DNA of 64,000 nt from Mycobacterium kyogaense (GCF_003254575.1 NZ_QJUA01000007.1:1-64000); one strand, 5' to 3'; counted from the stretch's first letter, positions 17,585 to 28,061 are shown. Made by a program: numbers and translations. The notes: generated by a model not told the origin, from the letters alone.

Positions 17585-18979
17585 ATGAGTTTCGACATCA
17601 CCCCGACCGCGGCCCAACACGACTTGGCGCGCCGCACCCACGAATTCGCCGAAGAGGTGGTTCGGCCTGTCGCCGCCGAGTACGACCAGCGCCAGGAGTT
17701 CCCCTGGCCCGTTCTCGAAGAAGCCGCGCAAAGGGGTTTCTACAGCCCGCTGTTCTACCGGGATCTGATCGGCGACCCGACCGGCCTGTCCCTGCCGATG
17801 TTCATGGAGGAGCTGTTCTGGGGATGCGCCGGCATCGGTCTGGCCGTGGTGATGCCCGCGCTGGCCCTGTCGGCGATCGGACAGGCCGCCTCCCCCGAGC
17901 AGATGCTCCAGTGGGCGCCGGAATGCTTCGGCACACCCGGCGATCTCAAGCTCGCAGCGCTGGCCATCTCCGAACCCGAGGGTGGCAGCGATGTGCGCAA
18001 TCTGCGGACCACGGCCCGGCGCGACGGGGACAGCCCGGATGCCGACTGGATCATCGACGGCCACAAGATGTGGATCGGCAACGGGGGCATCGCCAATGTG
18101 CACGTCGTCAACGCAGTAGTCGACCAGGAGTTGGGCCACAAGGGCCAGGCGCTGTTCATCGTCCCGGGTGGTACCCCGGGCCTGGAGATGGTCCGAAAGC
18201 TCGACAAGCTCGGCTGCCGGGCCTCTCACACCGCCGAACTGAAGCTCAACAGCGTGCGCGTACCGGCCGAGAACCTGCTGGGTGGTCAGGAGAAGCTGGA
18301 GCACAAGCTGGCGCGGGCGCGCGAAGCGGTCGAAGGCGCCAAGCATTCGGGCTCCGCCACGTTGGGCACCTTCGAGCAGACCCGGCCGATGGTCGCCGCG
18401 CAGGCGCTCGGAATCACAAGGGCCGCACTGGAATACGTGACCGAGTACGCCAATCGGCGAGAAGCGTTCGGCGCGCCCATCATCGACAACCAGGGCATCG
18501 CGTTCCCGCTGGCCGACCTGGCCACCGGGCTGGATGCCGCCCGGCTGCTGACGTGGCGAGCATCGTGGATGGCCGCCACCGGCGTGCCCTTCGAGCGCGG
18601 CGAAGGCTCCATGTCGAAGCTGGCAGCCAGTGAGCTGGCGGTGCGCACCACCGAGCGGGCGATCCAGACGATGGGCGGCTGGGGCTACATCAAGGACCAC
18701 CCGGTGGAGAAGTGGTACCGAGACGCCAAGCTGTACACGATCTTCGAGGGCACCAGCGAGATCCAGCGCATCGTCATCTCGAACGCGCTCGGCGCAGGGG
18801 ACGGCAGGCCGCCACTGCATGTCGACCTGGAGCCCAGCGGCGGCCCGCTGAATCGCATGTTCGGCCGGGGTACGCCGGCGCGCACGCAAGCCGGAAACAC
18901 CGCGTTGGCGATGAAGGACCGGGTGCCGGGGCCGGTGATGAATGCTGCAATGAAGGTGCTGCGGCCCCCGAAGAAGTGA
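17585..18979 (+). CDS. Acyl-CoA dehydrogenase
   Basis: Encodes 464 residues with the full acyl-CoA dehydrogenase layout: an N-terminal helical domain, the flavin/substrate loop LAALAISEPEGGSDVRNL, the beta domain (IIDGHKMWIGNGGIANVHVV), the helical domain with RREAFGAPIIDNQGIAFPLADL, the QTMGGWGY segment and the end YTIFEGTSEIQRIVI, whose Glu is the usual catalytic base. It oxidises an acyl-CoA at alpha-beta and passes electrons to ETF. About 50 residues past the core are extra (PLHVDLEPSGGPLNRMFGRG). GAGGGGG precedes the ATG. No beta-oxidation partner lies next to it, so the chain specificity is unknown. Confidence 0.93.
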   Translation: MSFDITPTAAQHDLARRTHEFAEEVVRPVAAEYDQRQEFPWPVLEEAAQRGFYSPLFYRDLIGDPTGLSLPMFMEELFWGCAGIGLAVVMPALALSAIGQAASPEQMLQWAPECFGTPGDLKLAALAISEPEGGSDVRNLRTTARRDGDSPDADWIIDGHKMWIGNGGIANVHVVNAVVDQELGHKGQALFIVPGGTPGLEMVRKLDKLGCRASHTAELKLNSVRVPAENLLGGQEKLEHKLARAREAVEGAKHSGSATLGTFEQTRPMVAAQALGITRAALEYVTEYANRREAFGAPIIDNQGIAFPLADLATGLDAARLLTWRASWMAATGVPFERGEGSMSKLAASELAVRTTERAIQTMGGWGYIKDHPVEKWYRDAKLYTIFEGTSEIQRIVISNALGAGDGRPPLHVDLEPSGGPLNRMFGRGTPARTQAGNTALAMKDRVPGPVMNAAMKVLRPPKK

Positions 18980-18987
18980 CGCGACGC

Positions 18988-19003
18988 CAGGCGTAGGCGC
19001 CTG
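18988..19003. terminator. Short hairpin after acyl-CoA dehydrogenase
   Basis: CAGGCG and CGCCTG form a 6-bp stem around TAGG, starting nine bases past the stop codon. There is no U-tract, so it is a weak or factor-assisted terminator at best. Confidence 0.45.
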
Positions 19004-19004
19004 C

Positions 19005-19030
19005 GCTAGCGATTGCTAGCAACCGCTAGC
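19005..19030. repeat. Three GCTAGC palindromes phased at 10 bp
   Basis: GCTAGC occurs at 19005-19010, 19015-19020 and 19025-19030, exactly 10 bases apart. The flanks extend the second and third to TTGCTAGCAA and CCGCTAGCGG. One helical turn spacing places all copies on the same DNA face. No protein is known to me for this array. Confidence 0.8.
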
Positions 19031-19322
19031 GGAGGCTGCGGGCGGGTCGCCGGACACGGGGTATCACCTGGCGGCCTGCAGCTGTCGAGCCTTCACACGC
19101 TGAGCCGATGACGGGGACGCGACGGTGACCGCAGCTCACATAAGCCGCGATAGAGCCCTGTATCAGCCCCTAGTCGACTACTGTGCACGGTCTCCGCGAC
19201 GCCCCGGACACAGAAACGTGTCGGTCCGCAAAAAAACCCGATACCCCTGGTTTCACCTGAGATGCTTCTGGCAACATTACCGCCCAGTAGGAACCTTATC
19301 GGCACGGTGAACAGGAATGACG

Positions 19323-21161
19323 ATGACGCATTCTCGACCCGACATCGCGGTGCTCGCCCAGGGCAGCGAGGGTGGCGGCGCGGAACTCAGCCAGGTTTTC
19401 GGCCTGTCTGCAGTGGCACTCGCAGTCACCGCAGTGCTGCTGTGGATCGGATACCTGCACCGCCAACACAAGATCTCCTGGCTGAACGATTTCGCCGAAT
19501 GGCTGGGCCGCAAGTTCCACCGGCCGGCGTGGGTGGCGCTTCCGATCGCCATCTTCGTCAGCGCGATCATCTGCGCGCTGTTCGGCTTCATCTGGGATGT
19601 CAGCCTGCACATCGGTAAAGGCCGCGACCCCGGTCCGCTGGCCAACCCGGCGCACTACTTCATCATCATCGGCCTGTTCTTCGTCTTCATCGCGGGATGC
19701 ACCGCGATCGTCCTGCCGTTCGACAAGCCGGGCCCGGCCGCGGTGCGGATCACCGACAAGTGGTACGCGCCCGTCGGCGGAATCGTGATGGCCGGCTGCG
19801 GTATGTACGCGCTGATCGGCTTCCCGCTCGACGACGTGTGGCACCGCATCTTCGGTCAGGACGTCACGTTGTGGGGTCCCACGCACCTGATGATGATCGG
19901 CGGCGCCGGCTTCTCCACGATCGCCGCGGCCTACCTCGAAGTCGAAGGCAAGCGAGCCGTGGGCGCCGATGCCCCGCGCGACGGCATCGGCTTGAAATTC
20001 ATCCAGTATCTGGCCTTCGCCGGCGTCCTGATCGGCCTGTCGGTGTACCAGATCGAGTTCGACTTCGGCGTGCCGCAGTTCCGGCAGGTCTTCCAGCCGA
20101 TGCTGATCGCCGCTGCGGCGTCGGTCGCCCTTGTCGCCGCTCGCATCTTCCTGGGTCGCGGCGCGGCGATCATCGCCGCCGTCGTGGCCATCGGCCTGCG
20201 CGGGATCATCGCGTTCATGGTCGCGCCCCTGCTGGACGCGCCGGTCAACTGGTTCCCGCTCTACCTGGGGCCGGCCCTGGTCGTCGAGTTGGTGGCGCTG
20301 ACCCCGCTGCTCAAGAAACCCGTGCTGTTCGGAATGGTCAGCGGCCTCGGTATCGCGACGGTCGGGCTGTGGCTGGAGTCGCTGTGGATCGACACGATCT
20401 ACCCGTACCCCTGGCCGAGCAGCATCTGGCCCGAGGCGCTGGCGATGGCCGTCCCCGTCGCGATCTTGGCGGGCGGCTGCGGCGGAATGATCGGCATGGT
20501 CCTCACCGGTCGCAAGCTGCCCGGCCGGGCGATCTCCGTGGGGCTGGTCGTGCTGACAGTGCTTGCGATCGGCGGCGCGACGGCCAACGGCCTGCGCTAC
20601 TCGGTGCCGCAGAACGAGACGGCGACCTTCGCGCTCACCGAGACCCAGGGCCCCGGACCCGGCCGGTTCGTCACCGCCGACGTCCGCTTCACCCCGCCGG
20701 ATGCGATCAGCGACGACCCCAACTGGGTGTCGGTCCTCGCCTGGCAGGGCGGACTGTCCAACGAACGCGGGCAGTTCATCGACCACCTGGACAAGGTCGG
20801 CCCCGGCCACTACGTCTCGACCAAGCCCATGCCGGTCTCGGGACAGTGGAAGACGCTGCTGCGTGTCCACGACGGCACGACACTGACCGCGGTACCGATC
20901 TATCTGGCGGGTGATCCCGGCATCGGCGCCAAGGAGGTGCCGGCCGAGGCACAGTTCACCCGCCCGTTCGTCTCGGAGATCACCATCCTGCAGCGGGAGC
21001 GCAGCCCGGACATCCCGGCGTCGCTGTGGATCATCGGCTGCCTCATCGTGCTGGTCTGCACGCTGGCGATGATCGCGGGCATCAGCTGGGGCGGTGGCCG
21101 CATCAACAACAACGAGCCGACCGGCAGCGAGAACGAACTGCAGCCGTCTGCACAGGCATGA
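19323..21161 (+). CDS. Polytopic membrane protein with C-terminal YtkA/FixH-like extracytoplasmic domain
   Basis: Encodes 612 residues. The ATG at 19323 is preferred to that at 19317 because the AGG at 19313 is seven bases away. About a dozen hydrophobic segments occupy residues 20-450 and include His/Asp-bearing helices (FPLDDVWHRIFG, LWGPTHLMMIGGAG). A soluble stretch of roughly 150 residues follows, with a pattern resembling YtkA/FixH-type copper-related domains (FVTADVRFTPPDAI, then GPGHYVSTKPMPVSGQWKTL), then one last membrane helix. It heads a four-gene operon in which every junction is ATGA or GTGA. A metal, probably copper, handling or oxidase-maturation role is inferred from this domain and the cupredoxin partner. 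Confidence 0.75.
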   Translation: MTHSRPDIAVLAQGSEGGGAELSQVFGLSAVALAVTAVLLWIGYLHRQHKISWLNDFAEWLGRKFHRPAWVALPIAIFVSAIICALFGFIWDVSLHIGKGRDPGPLANPAHYFIIIGLFFVFIAGCTAIVLPFDKPGPAAVRITDKWYAPVGGIVMAGCGMYALIGFPLDDVWHRIFGQDVTLWGPTHLMMIGGAGFSTIAAAYLEVEGKRAVGADAPRDGIGLKFIQYLAFAGVLIGLSVYQIEFDFGVPQFRQVFQPMLIAAAASVALVAARIFLGRGAAIIAAVVAIGLRGIIAFMVAPLLDAPVNWFPLYLGPALVVELVALTPLLKKPVLFGMVSGLGIATVGLWLESLWIDTIYPYPWPSSIWPEALAMAVPVAILAGGCGGMIGMVLTGRKLPGRAISVGLVVLTVLAIGGATANGLRYSVPQNETATFALTETQGPGPGRFVTADVRFTPPDAISDDPNWVSVLAWQGGLSNERGQFIDHLDKVGPGHYVSTKPMPVSGQWKTLLRVHDGTTLTAVPIYLAGDPGIGAKEVPAEAQFTRPFVSEITILQRERSPDIPASLWIIGCLIVLVCTLAMIAGISWGGGRINNNEPTGSENELQPSAQA

Positions 21162-21307
21162 CGTCTGCGACAGAGGTGGTGATCCTCGCGGATCACTCGA
21201 TCTGGTTGGCGCTGCCCGCATTCGCTCCGGCGTTCGTGGTGGCGGGCGTGGTGTTCTACATCGCCAGGAAGAACCGCAGGAACTCCGACGAGACAGGGGA
21301 ACCGTGA
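21158..21307 (+). CDS. 49-residue membrane microprotein
   Basis: Encodes 49 residues: MTSATEVVILADHSIWLALP, one hydrophobic helix (AFAPAFVVAGVVFYIA) and a basic end (RKNRRNSDETGEP), so a single-pass protein with the C-terminus in the cytoplasm by the positive-inside rule. The ATG overlaps the stop of the large membrane protein and its own stop overlaps the GTG of the lipoprotein, so its translation is tightly linked to both neighbours. This makes it a likely small subunit or stabiliser of the complex encoded by the operon. No known family was recognised. Confidence 0.75.
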   Translation: MTSATEVVILADHSIWLALPAFAPAFVVAGVVFYIARKNRRNSDETGEP

Positions 21308-21714
21308 CCAGACTTCTCGCGCTGACCGCCGCGGCGGCTCTGCTGATCGCCGGCTGCGGGGGCAACAAGAGCGAAGACGCCGGCACCGGGAGTTCCACTC
21401 CTGGCGCGGCCGCACCCACGCAGTTGACCGACGCCCAGACGGCGCCGGACCGATTGGTGCTGAAGGTGACCATCAAGGGCGGCACCGTCACTCCGACCAA
21501 CGAGCAACTCCAGGCAAAGGTCAAGCAGCCGATCGTGATTCAAGTCGACAGTGATGCCGCCGACGAGTTGCACGTGCATTCCACCCCCGAGCATTCGTTC
21601 CCGATCGCCGTCGGTCCCGGCCAGTCGTTCCAGTTCTCCGTCGACATGCCCGGCCGCGTCGACGTGGAACTGCACGAGCTGAACAAGACCATCGCGACCA
21701 TCGCCGTGCAGTGA
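21304..21714 (+). CDS. Cupredoxin-like lipoprotein
   Basis: Encodes 136 residues from a GTG overlapping the previous stop. The lipobox LIAGC puts Cys18 at the lipidated N-terminus. After a Ser/Pro linker the domain (LVLKVTIKGGTVTPTNEQLQ, IVIQVDSDAADELHVHSTPE, GRVDVELHELNKTIATIAVQ) follows the cupredoxin_1 pattern of eight short strands. The usual type-1 copper Cys is missing; candidate ligands are His90, His92, His97 and His124. It may therefore bind copper in another geometry, carry it to the membrane partners, or be a degenerate member. It faces outward on the cytoplasmic membrane. Confidence 0.8.
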   Translation: MTRLLALTAAAALLIAGCGGNKSEDAGTGSSTPGAAAPTQLTDAQTAPDRLVLKVTIKGGTVTPTNEQLQAKVKQPIVIQVDSDAADELHVHSTPEHSFPIAVGPGQSFQFSVDMPGRVDVELHELNKTIATIAVQ

Positions 21715-23027
21715 ACGCCACCGTGCTCGCCCACGGGTTGGGCGGCTCGACCGATCTGCCGATCCCGTTCACCTATGCGCTGATCGGTGCGGCCTGGGCG
21801 TTGACGTTCACCTTCGCCGTTGTCGCATTGGCATGGCGGAAGCCGAAATTCGATACGGCGCGGCAGGGCCGGGCGCTGCCCGCGGCGGTGACGCGGGTCG
21901 TCGACGCGACGGCGACCCGCTGGGTCCTCACGGCGCTGACGCTGGTGCTCACCGCGTGGGTGGCGATGGCAGCCCTCTTCGGACCACAGAACTCGGACAA
22001 TGCGCTGCCCGGCGTCTTCTACGTGCTGCTGTGGGTCGGGCTCGTCGCGCTGTCACTGTTGTTCGGCCCCGTGTGGCGGGTGATCTCGCCGGTGCGGGCC
22101 GTACACCGTCTCATCGGCCGACCATCGCTGCGGCGCAACTATCCCGAGCGGTTGGGGTACTGGCCGGCTGCGGCGGGGCTGTTCGCGTTCGTCTGGCTCG
22201 AGCTGGCCAGCCCCGACCCCGGCTCGCTGCAGGCGATCCGCACCTGGCTTCTCATCTACCTGGCCATCACCCTCGTCGGCACACTGTGGTGCGGCACCCG
22301 GTGGTGTGCCCGCGCCGATCCGTTCGAGGTCTACAGCGTCGTCGCGTCCCGGCTGTCCCCGATGCGCCGCAACGCCGACGGCCGTATCGCGATCGGCAAT
22401 CCGTTCGACCACCTGGGGACACTGCCGGTGCGTCCCGGGATCGTCGCCGTGCTGTCGGTGCTGCTCGGCTCGACCGCATTCGACAGCTTCTCGGCCACCC
22501 CGGCGTTCCGCAATTTCAGCGACCGGGTCACCGACTCCGCGGTGACGGCGAGCCTGCTGCGCACCGCGGGTCTCCTGCTGTTCGCCGGCGTGGTCGCGGT
22601 GTCCTTCACGCTGGCGGCCCGATGCACGGGGGGCGTGGACGCGCAGCTGCGGCGCGAGCTGCCCGGCAAGATGGCTCATTCGCTGATCCCGATCGTCATC
22701 GGCTACGTGTTCGCCCACTACCTCACCTACCTGGTCGAACGCGGACAGGAGGCGATCATCGGGCTGGCAGACCCTCTCGGACACGGCTGGAACGTGCTGG
22801 GCCTGGCCGACAACGAGGTCAGCTACGTGCTCTCCATGCATCCCGCAGTGGGCGCCACGTTGAAGGTCGGCTTCGTCGTGGCCGGCCACATCGCCGGAGT
22901 GATCGCCGCCCATGACCGCTCCTTGGCGTTGCTGCCCCGGGCGCACCAGGTGACCGGCCAGCTGGCGATGATGCTGGTGATGGTCGGGTACACCTTCATG
23001 GGTTTGTATTTGCTGTTCGGTGGCTGA
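21711..23027 (+). CDS. Polytopic membrane protein, last gene of the cupredoxin operon
   Basis: Encodes 438 residues from a GTG overlapping the lipoprotein stop (GTGA). About ten to twelve hydrophobic segments are visible, with a short extracytoplasmic N-terminus containing His (VLAHGLGGSTDLPIP), a WCGTRWCARADPFEVYS loop with two cysteines, and late helices holding His (IPIVIGYVFAHYLTYLVERG, MHPAVGATLKVGFVVAGHIA). Some databases attach the name fenitrothion hydrolase to relatives, which I would not use here. The coupled position points to one membrane complex with the 612-residue protein, the 49-residue protein and the cupredoxin lipoprotein. Confidence 0.75.
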   Translation: MNATVLAHGLGGSTDLPIPFTYALIGAAWALTFTFAVVALAWRKPKFDTARQGRALPAAVTRVVDATATRWVLTALTLVLTAWVAMAALFGPQNSDNALPGVFYVLLWVGLVALSLLFGPVWRVISPVRAVHRLIGRPSLRRNYPERLGYWPAAAGLFAFVWLELASPDPGSLQAIRTWLLIYLAITLVGTLWCGTRWCARADPFEVYSVVASRLSPMRRNADGRIAIGNPFDHLGTLPVRPGIVAVLSVLLGSTAFDSFSATPAFRNFSDRVTDSAVTASLLRTAGLLLFAGVVAVSFTLAARCTGGVDAQLRRELPGKMAHSLIPIVIGYVFAHYLTYLVERGQEAIIGLADPLGHGWNVLGLADNEVSYVLSMHPAVGATLKVGFVVAGHIAGVIAAHDRSLALLPRAHQVTGQLAMMLVMVGYTFMGLYLLFGG

Positions 23028-23028
23028 C

Positions 23029-23052
23029 CCGGTGCCGCGTCGACGGCACCGG
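23029..23052. terminator. GC-rich hairpin ending the membrane operon
   Basis: CCGGTGCCG (23029-23037) and CGGCACCGG (23044-23052) form a perfect 9-bp stem with a six-base loop directly after the stop at 23027. Only a weak pyrimidine run follows. Confidence 0.6.
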
Positions 23053-23068
23053 CGCTAATCTTCTCGAT

Positions 23069-23716
23069 GTGCCCGACGAGGAAATCCAGCACGTCGGCTG
23101 GTTCACGTTCCACTTCGACGACGAGCGCTGGGCATGGTCAGACGCGGTGCAGATGATGCACGGCTATGAGCCCGGCACGGTGACTCCGACCACTGAACTC
23201 GTGCTCTCCCACAAGCACCCCGACGATCGCCCGGCGGTCGCCGCCACGCTGCACGAGATGCGCCGCGCCCATCGCCCGTTCTCCACCCGGCACCGCATCA
23301 TCGACACAGGCGGGGACGTCCACGACGTCGTCGTGGTGGGCGACCGGATGACCGACGAACAGGGGCACGTGATCGGGACGCACGGCTTCTACATCGACGT
23401 CACCCCCGCCAGGACGATGACCCAGGAGATGGTCACCGCCGCTTTGAGCGAGATCGCCGAGAACCGCGCGGTGATCGAACAGGTGAAGGGCATGCTGATG
23501 CTCATCTACCGGGTGGACGGCGACGCCGCGTTCGAACTGTTGCGCTGGCGCTCTCAAGAGTCGAACGTCAAACTGCGGGCGCTCGCCGAACAGCTGCTCG
23601 CCGACTACCGGCAGATCGACTATCAGGACACGCTGCCCACCCGCGAGACGTTCGACCACCTGCTCCTGACCGCCCACCAGCGGGTGGGAGGCATCGCGGA
23701 TACCGTGAAGCCATGA
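23069..23716 (+). CDS. PAS-ANTAR signalling protein
   Basis: Encodes 215 residues from a GTG at 23069. Residues 5-115 form a PAS_3-type domain (WAWSDAVQMMHGYEPGTVTP, HPDDRPAVAATLHEMRRAHR, YIDVTPARTM). Residues 125-185 form an ANTAR RNA-binding domain (ALSEIAENRAVIEQVKGMLM, YRVDGDAAFELLRWRSQESN, KLRALAEQLLADY). Such proteins sense a ligand or redox/light cue with PAS and bind paired hexaloop hairpins in target mRNAs, usually causing antitermination. It overlaps pncA by four bases (ATGA), an unusual pairing. The cue and the RNA targets are unknown. Confidence 0.9.
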   Translation: MPDEEIQHVGWFTFHFDDERWAWSDAVQMMHGYEPGTVTPTTELVLSHKHPDDRPAVAATLHEMRRAHRPFSTRHRIIDTGGDVHDVVVVGDRMTDEQGHVIGTHGFYIDVTPARTMTQEMVTAALSEIAENRAVIEQVKGMLMLIYRVDGDAAFELLRWRSQESNVKLRALAEQLLADYRQIDYQDTLPTRETFDHLLLTAHQRVGGIADTVKP

Positions 23717-24282
23717 CAGCCCGGACAGCGAGGAAAGCGCTCATCATCGTCGACGTGCAGAACGACTTCTGCGAGGGCGGATCGCTGGCCGTCGAGGGCG
23801 GGGCCGCCGTCGCGCGTGCCACTACTGAGCTGCTGTCCGGTGAGCACGGCTACGACCACGTGGTGGCGACCAAGGACTTCCACATCGATCCGGGCGAGCA
23901 CTTCTCCGACCATCCGGACTTCGTCACGTCCTGGCCGCGGCACTGCGTCGTCGGCACCGACGGCGCGGAATTCCATCCCGACCTCGACGTCACACCGGTG
24001 GAGGCGGTGTTCCACAAGGGCCGGTACTCGGCCGCGTACAGCGGCTTCGAGGGCGTCGACGACGACGGCACCTCGCTGGCCGACTGGCTGCGCCAACGCG
24101 ACGTCGACACCGTCGACGTCGTCGGTATCGCCACCGACTACTGCGTCAAGGCGACCGCCGCCGACGCGGCCGCACACGGGCTCGCGACCCGTGTCCTGCT
24201 CGATCTGACCGCCGGCGTCGCGCCGGTGACGACCCAGGATGCCGTCAGCGCACTACGCGCGGCCGGCGTCACCGTCAATTGA
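23713..24282 (+). CDS. pncA: Nicotinamidase/pyrazinamidase PncA
   Basis: Encodes 189 residues, collinear with M. tuberculosis PncA with a six-residue N-terminal offset. The catalytic triad is visible as Asp14 (LIIVDVQNDFCEGGSL), Lys102 (VFHKGRY) and Cys144 (IATDYCVK); metal ligands are Asp55, His57, His63 (TKDFHIDPGEHF) and His77 (SWPRHC). It hydrolyses nicotinamide to nicotinate for NAD salvage and also activates pyrazinamide. All key residues are present, so the enzyme should be active. Its ATG overlaps the stop of the PAS-ANTAR gene, so NAD salvage may be tied to that sensor. Confidence 0.97.
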   Translation: MTARTARKALIIVDVQNDFCEGGSLAVEGGAAVARATTELLSGEHGYDHVVATKDFHIDPGEHFSDHPDFVTSWPRHCVVGTDGAEFHPDLDVTPVEAVFHKGRYSAAYSGFEGVDDDGTSLADWLRQRDVDTVDVVGIATDYCVKATAADAAAHGLATRVLLDLTAGVAPVTTQDAVSALRAAGVTVN

Positions 24283-24369
24283 CGTCCTTGTGACATAACG
24301 GACGGTTGCAGTGCCCTCGTTGTGGGCATCCGCTACCGCTACCAGCCGATCGCACACCAGGAGAACTCC

Positions 24370-26529
<2,160 letters not shown>

Positions 26530-26571
26530 CGGGATGTGTGAAACGCTGACACGAAAGACGTTGCGCGGCAG

Positions 26572-26597
26572 CACGCTTACCCGCCGGGTTCAGCGTG
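26572..26597. terminator. Hairpin downstream of glgX
   Basis: CACGCT (26572-26577) pairs with AGCGTG (26592-26597), and an inner ACCC/GGGT stem lies between; TTT follows. It is located 43 bases after the glgX stop in the 227-base gap before the convergent maltokinase gene. Nothing else was recognised in that gap. Confidence 0.55.
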
Positions 26598-26756
26598 TTT
26601 ACCGCTCCGATGTGTTAGCTTGAGAGCGCTGTTGCAGCCGTGGCCGCTCGTTGGCGGACGTCTTGACGTTTCGCCACCGGTCGGGCGGGCCGGAGTAGGA
26701 GCCGTAGAGCGGCGGTGACCTACCGGGTGGCCACGGTTGCCAGCTTTCTCTGTGCG

Positions 26757-28061
26757 TCAGCTGTGCAAGATGCGCTCGATCGACCGCATCGGGATCGGCA
26801 GCCACGACGGACGGAACCTCGCTTCATAGGCCGCTTCGTACACCGCCTTGTCCAGTTCGTAGGCGGCCAGGATCTGCTTCGCCGCAGCCGGATCCGCTCC
26901 GCCCCCGGCGGCATATCCGGCACAGAACGCGGCACTGTTGCCGTCCACCCACTCCCGCGCCTGTTCGGCCAGCTCGTCGCCGCCGTCGCTTCGCTCGACC
27001 ACCAGCTGGTAGGCCGCGTATTCGAACGAGCGCAACACGCCGGCCACATCGCGCAGCGGCGAATCCGGCCGCCGCCGCTCGTCCAACGGTTGTCCCGGCT
27101 CACCTTCGAAGTCGATCAGCACCCAGCCGTCTTCGGTCTTGAGCACCTGCCCCAGATGCAGATCACCGTGGACACGCTGCACGATCATCGCCTCGTCGGC
27201 CAGCGCGCGGTAGCGGGCTTCGATCAGCGGCACGTGATCGGTCAGCGCGGGCGCCGCCTCGACTGCGGTGCGCAACCGCGCGAGGACCGTATCGACGGGG
27301 AACGGCTCAGTCGACGTGCCGAGCGCGTCGGCCAGGGCCGCGTGCACCGAGGCCACCGCCTCCCCGAGACGGCGGGATTGGGTGGTGAAGTCGGAGAAGT
27401 CCTCACGAGTACTGGCCGTCGCCATGTCCCAGCCTTCGCAGCTGTCGGCTGCGAACGCGGTCACCATGCCGAGCGCGGACGGCTCGGTGTCACCCGACGT
27501 GTCCCCCGCCACCCCGCCGGTCTCGAAGGAACCGAACAGCGTCGCCACATGGTGGTTCTGCGCGCGCGCCAGCACCCTGTTCAACTCGATGTCGGGGTTG
27601 ACGCCTGCTGTCACGCGCCGGAACACCTTGAGGATGGCCTCGCTGCCGAAGATCACGCTCGTGTTGCTCTGCTCGGCACCCGAGACCCGGGGCGCCGCGC
27701 CGAGAGGCAGCGTGGCGCCGGGCTCTTTGACGAACGTCAGCGGGCCCACCGTGGCGGATTCGTCGATCAGCGACAGAAGTCGGGCCGCCGCGGCGGGATC
27801 GAACATCGCGTCGTAGGCGAAGCGACCCTGATCCGATCCGATCGCGGCGATGTCGCCGAAATCGGGTACCGGGGTGTCGCTCCAGCGGATCAGCACCTGG
27901 TAACGCTCGGTGGAGCCGTCGGCGTACCCGATGTCCAGCAGAACGTGGTCGAGGTCGGCGTCCAGCGCGGTGACGGCGATCGGTAAGGCGCGGGTCAATT
28001 GGCGAGTGCGCCCGGCGTACCAGCGCTGGCGCACTATCCAGTCAGCGAAGGGCAGTCTCAT
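26757..28061 (-). CDS. mak: Maltokinase Mak (Pep2)
   Basis: Encodes 434 residues from the ATG at 28061 (a GTG one codon upstream is also possible; AGGGA lies before both). The N-terminal cap (MRLPFADWIVRQRWYAGRTR) is characteristic of mycobacterial maltokinase. The kinase core is aminoglycoside-phosphotransferase-like, with EAILKVFRRV for the ATP Lys, the catalytic loop RVHGDLHLGQVL and the metal motif VLIDFEGEP. It phosphorylates maltose to maltose-1-phosphate, the precursor for GlgE-driven alpha-glucan synthesis. In M. tuberculosis it follows treS; here treS is not adjacent, and a secreted protein gene lies upstream instead. Confidence 0.93.
   Translation of the reverse strand: MRLPFADWIVRQRWYAGRTRQLTRALPIAVTALDADLDHVLLDIGYADGSTERYQVLIRWSDTPVPDFGDIAAIGSDQGRFAYDAMFDPAAAARLLSLIDESATVGPLTFVKEPGATLPLGAAPRVSGAEQSNTSVIFGSEAILKVFRRVTAGVNPDIELNRVLARAQNHHVATLFGSFETGGVAGDTSGDTEPSALGMVTAFAADSCEGWDMATASTREDFSDFTTQSRRLGEAVASVHAALADALGTSTEPFPVDTVLARLRTAVEAAPALTDHVPLIEARYRALADEAMIVQRVHGDLHLGQVLKTEDGWVLIDFEGEPGQPLDERRRPDSPLRDVAGVLRSFEYAAYQLVVERSDGGDELAEQAREWVDGNSAAFCAGYAAGGGADPAAAKQILAAYELDKAVYEAAYEARFRPSWLPIPMRSIERILHS

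Larger units (their letters stand above)
18980..19322. other. Long intergenic region before the membrane operon
   Basis: 343 bases without a supported gene. It contains a short hairpin after the acyl-CoA dehydrogenase, three GCTAGC hexamers at exact 10-base intervals, and an A7 run near 19231. The ribosome-binding AGG at 19313 serves the downstream gene. No confident promoter hexamers were identified. Confidence 0.7.

Noticed and set aside
16619-18889. 756-residue minus-strand frame spanning the PPOX gene and acyl-CoA dehydrogenase
   Set aside because: Only the last 151 residues (the PPOX protein) are real; the upstream part is antisense to the acyl-CoA dehydrogenase.
19234-19250. Possible copper-repressor (RicR/CsoR) operator before the cupredoxin operon (GATACCCC)
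   Set aside because: Only a half-site is visible; the distant GGGGTAT at about 19059 is too far to form an operator.
19296-21524. 742-residue open frame on the minus strand
   Set aside because: It is antisense to the coupled membrane operon, is Arg/Asp/His-rich with no domain, and arises from the GC bias of the real genes.
21711-23027. Naming the last membrane gene fenitrothion hydrolase
   Set aside because: The name comes from distant database annotation; the sequence shows a polytopic membrane protein with no hydrolase motif, and the operon context points elsewhere.
26530-26756. Possible CRP site (TGTGA-like) or small RNA after glgX
   Set aside because: The half-site spacing does not fit TGTGA-N6-TCACA, and the only clear structure is a terminator-like hairpin.
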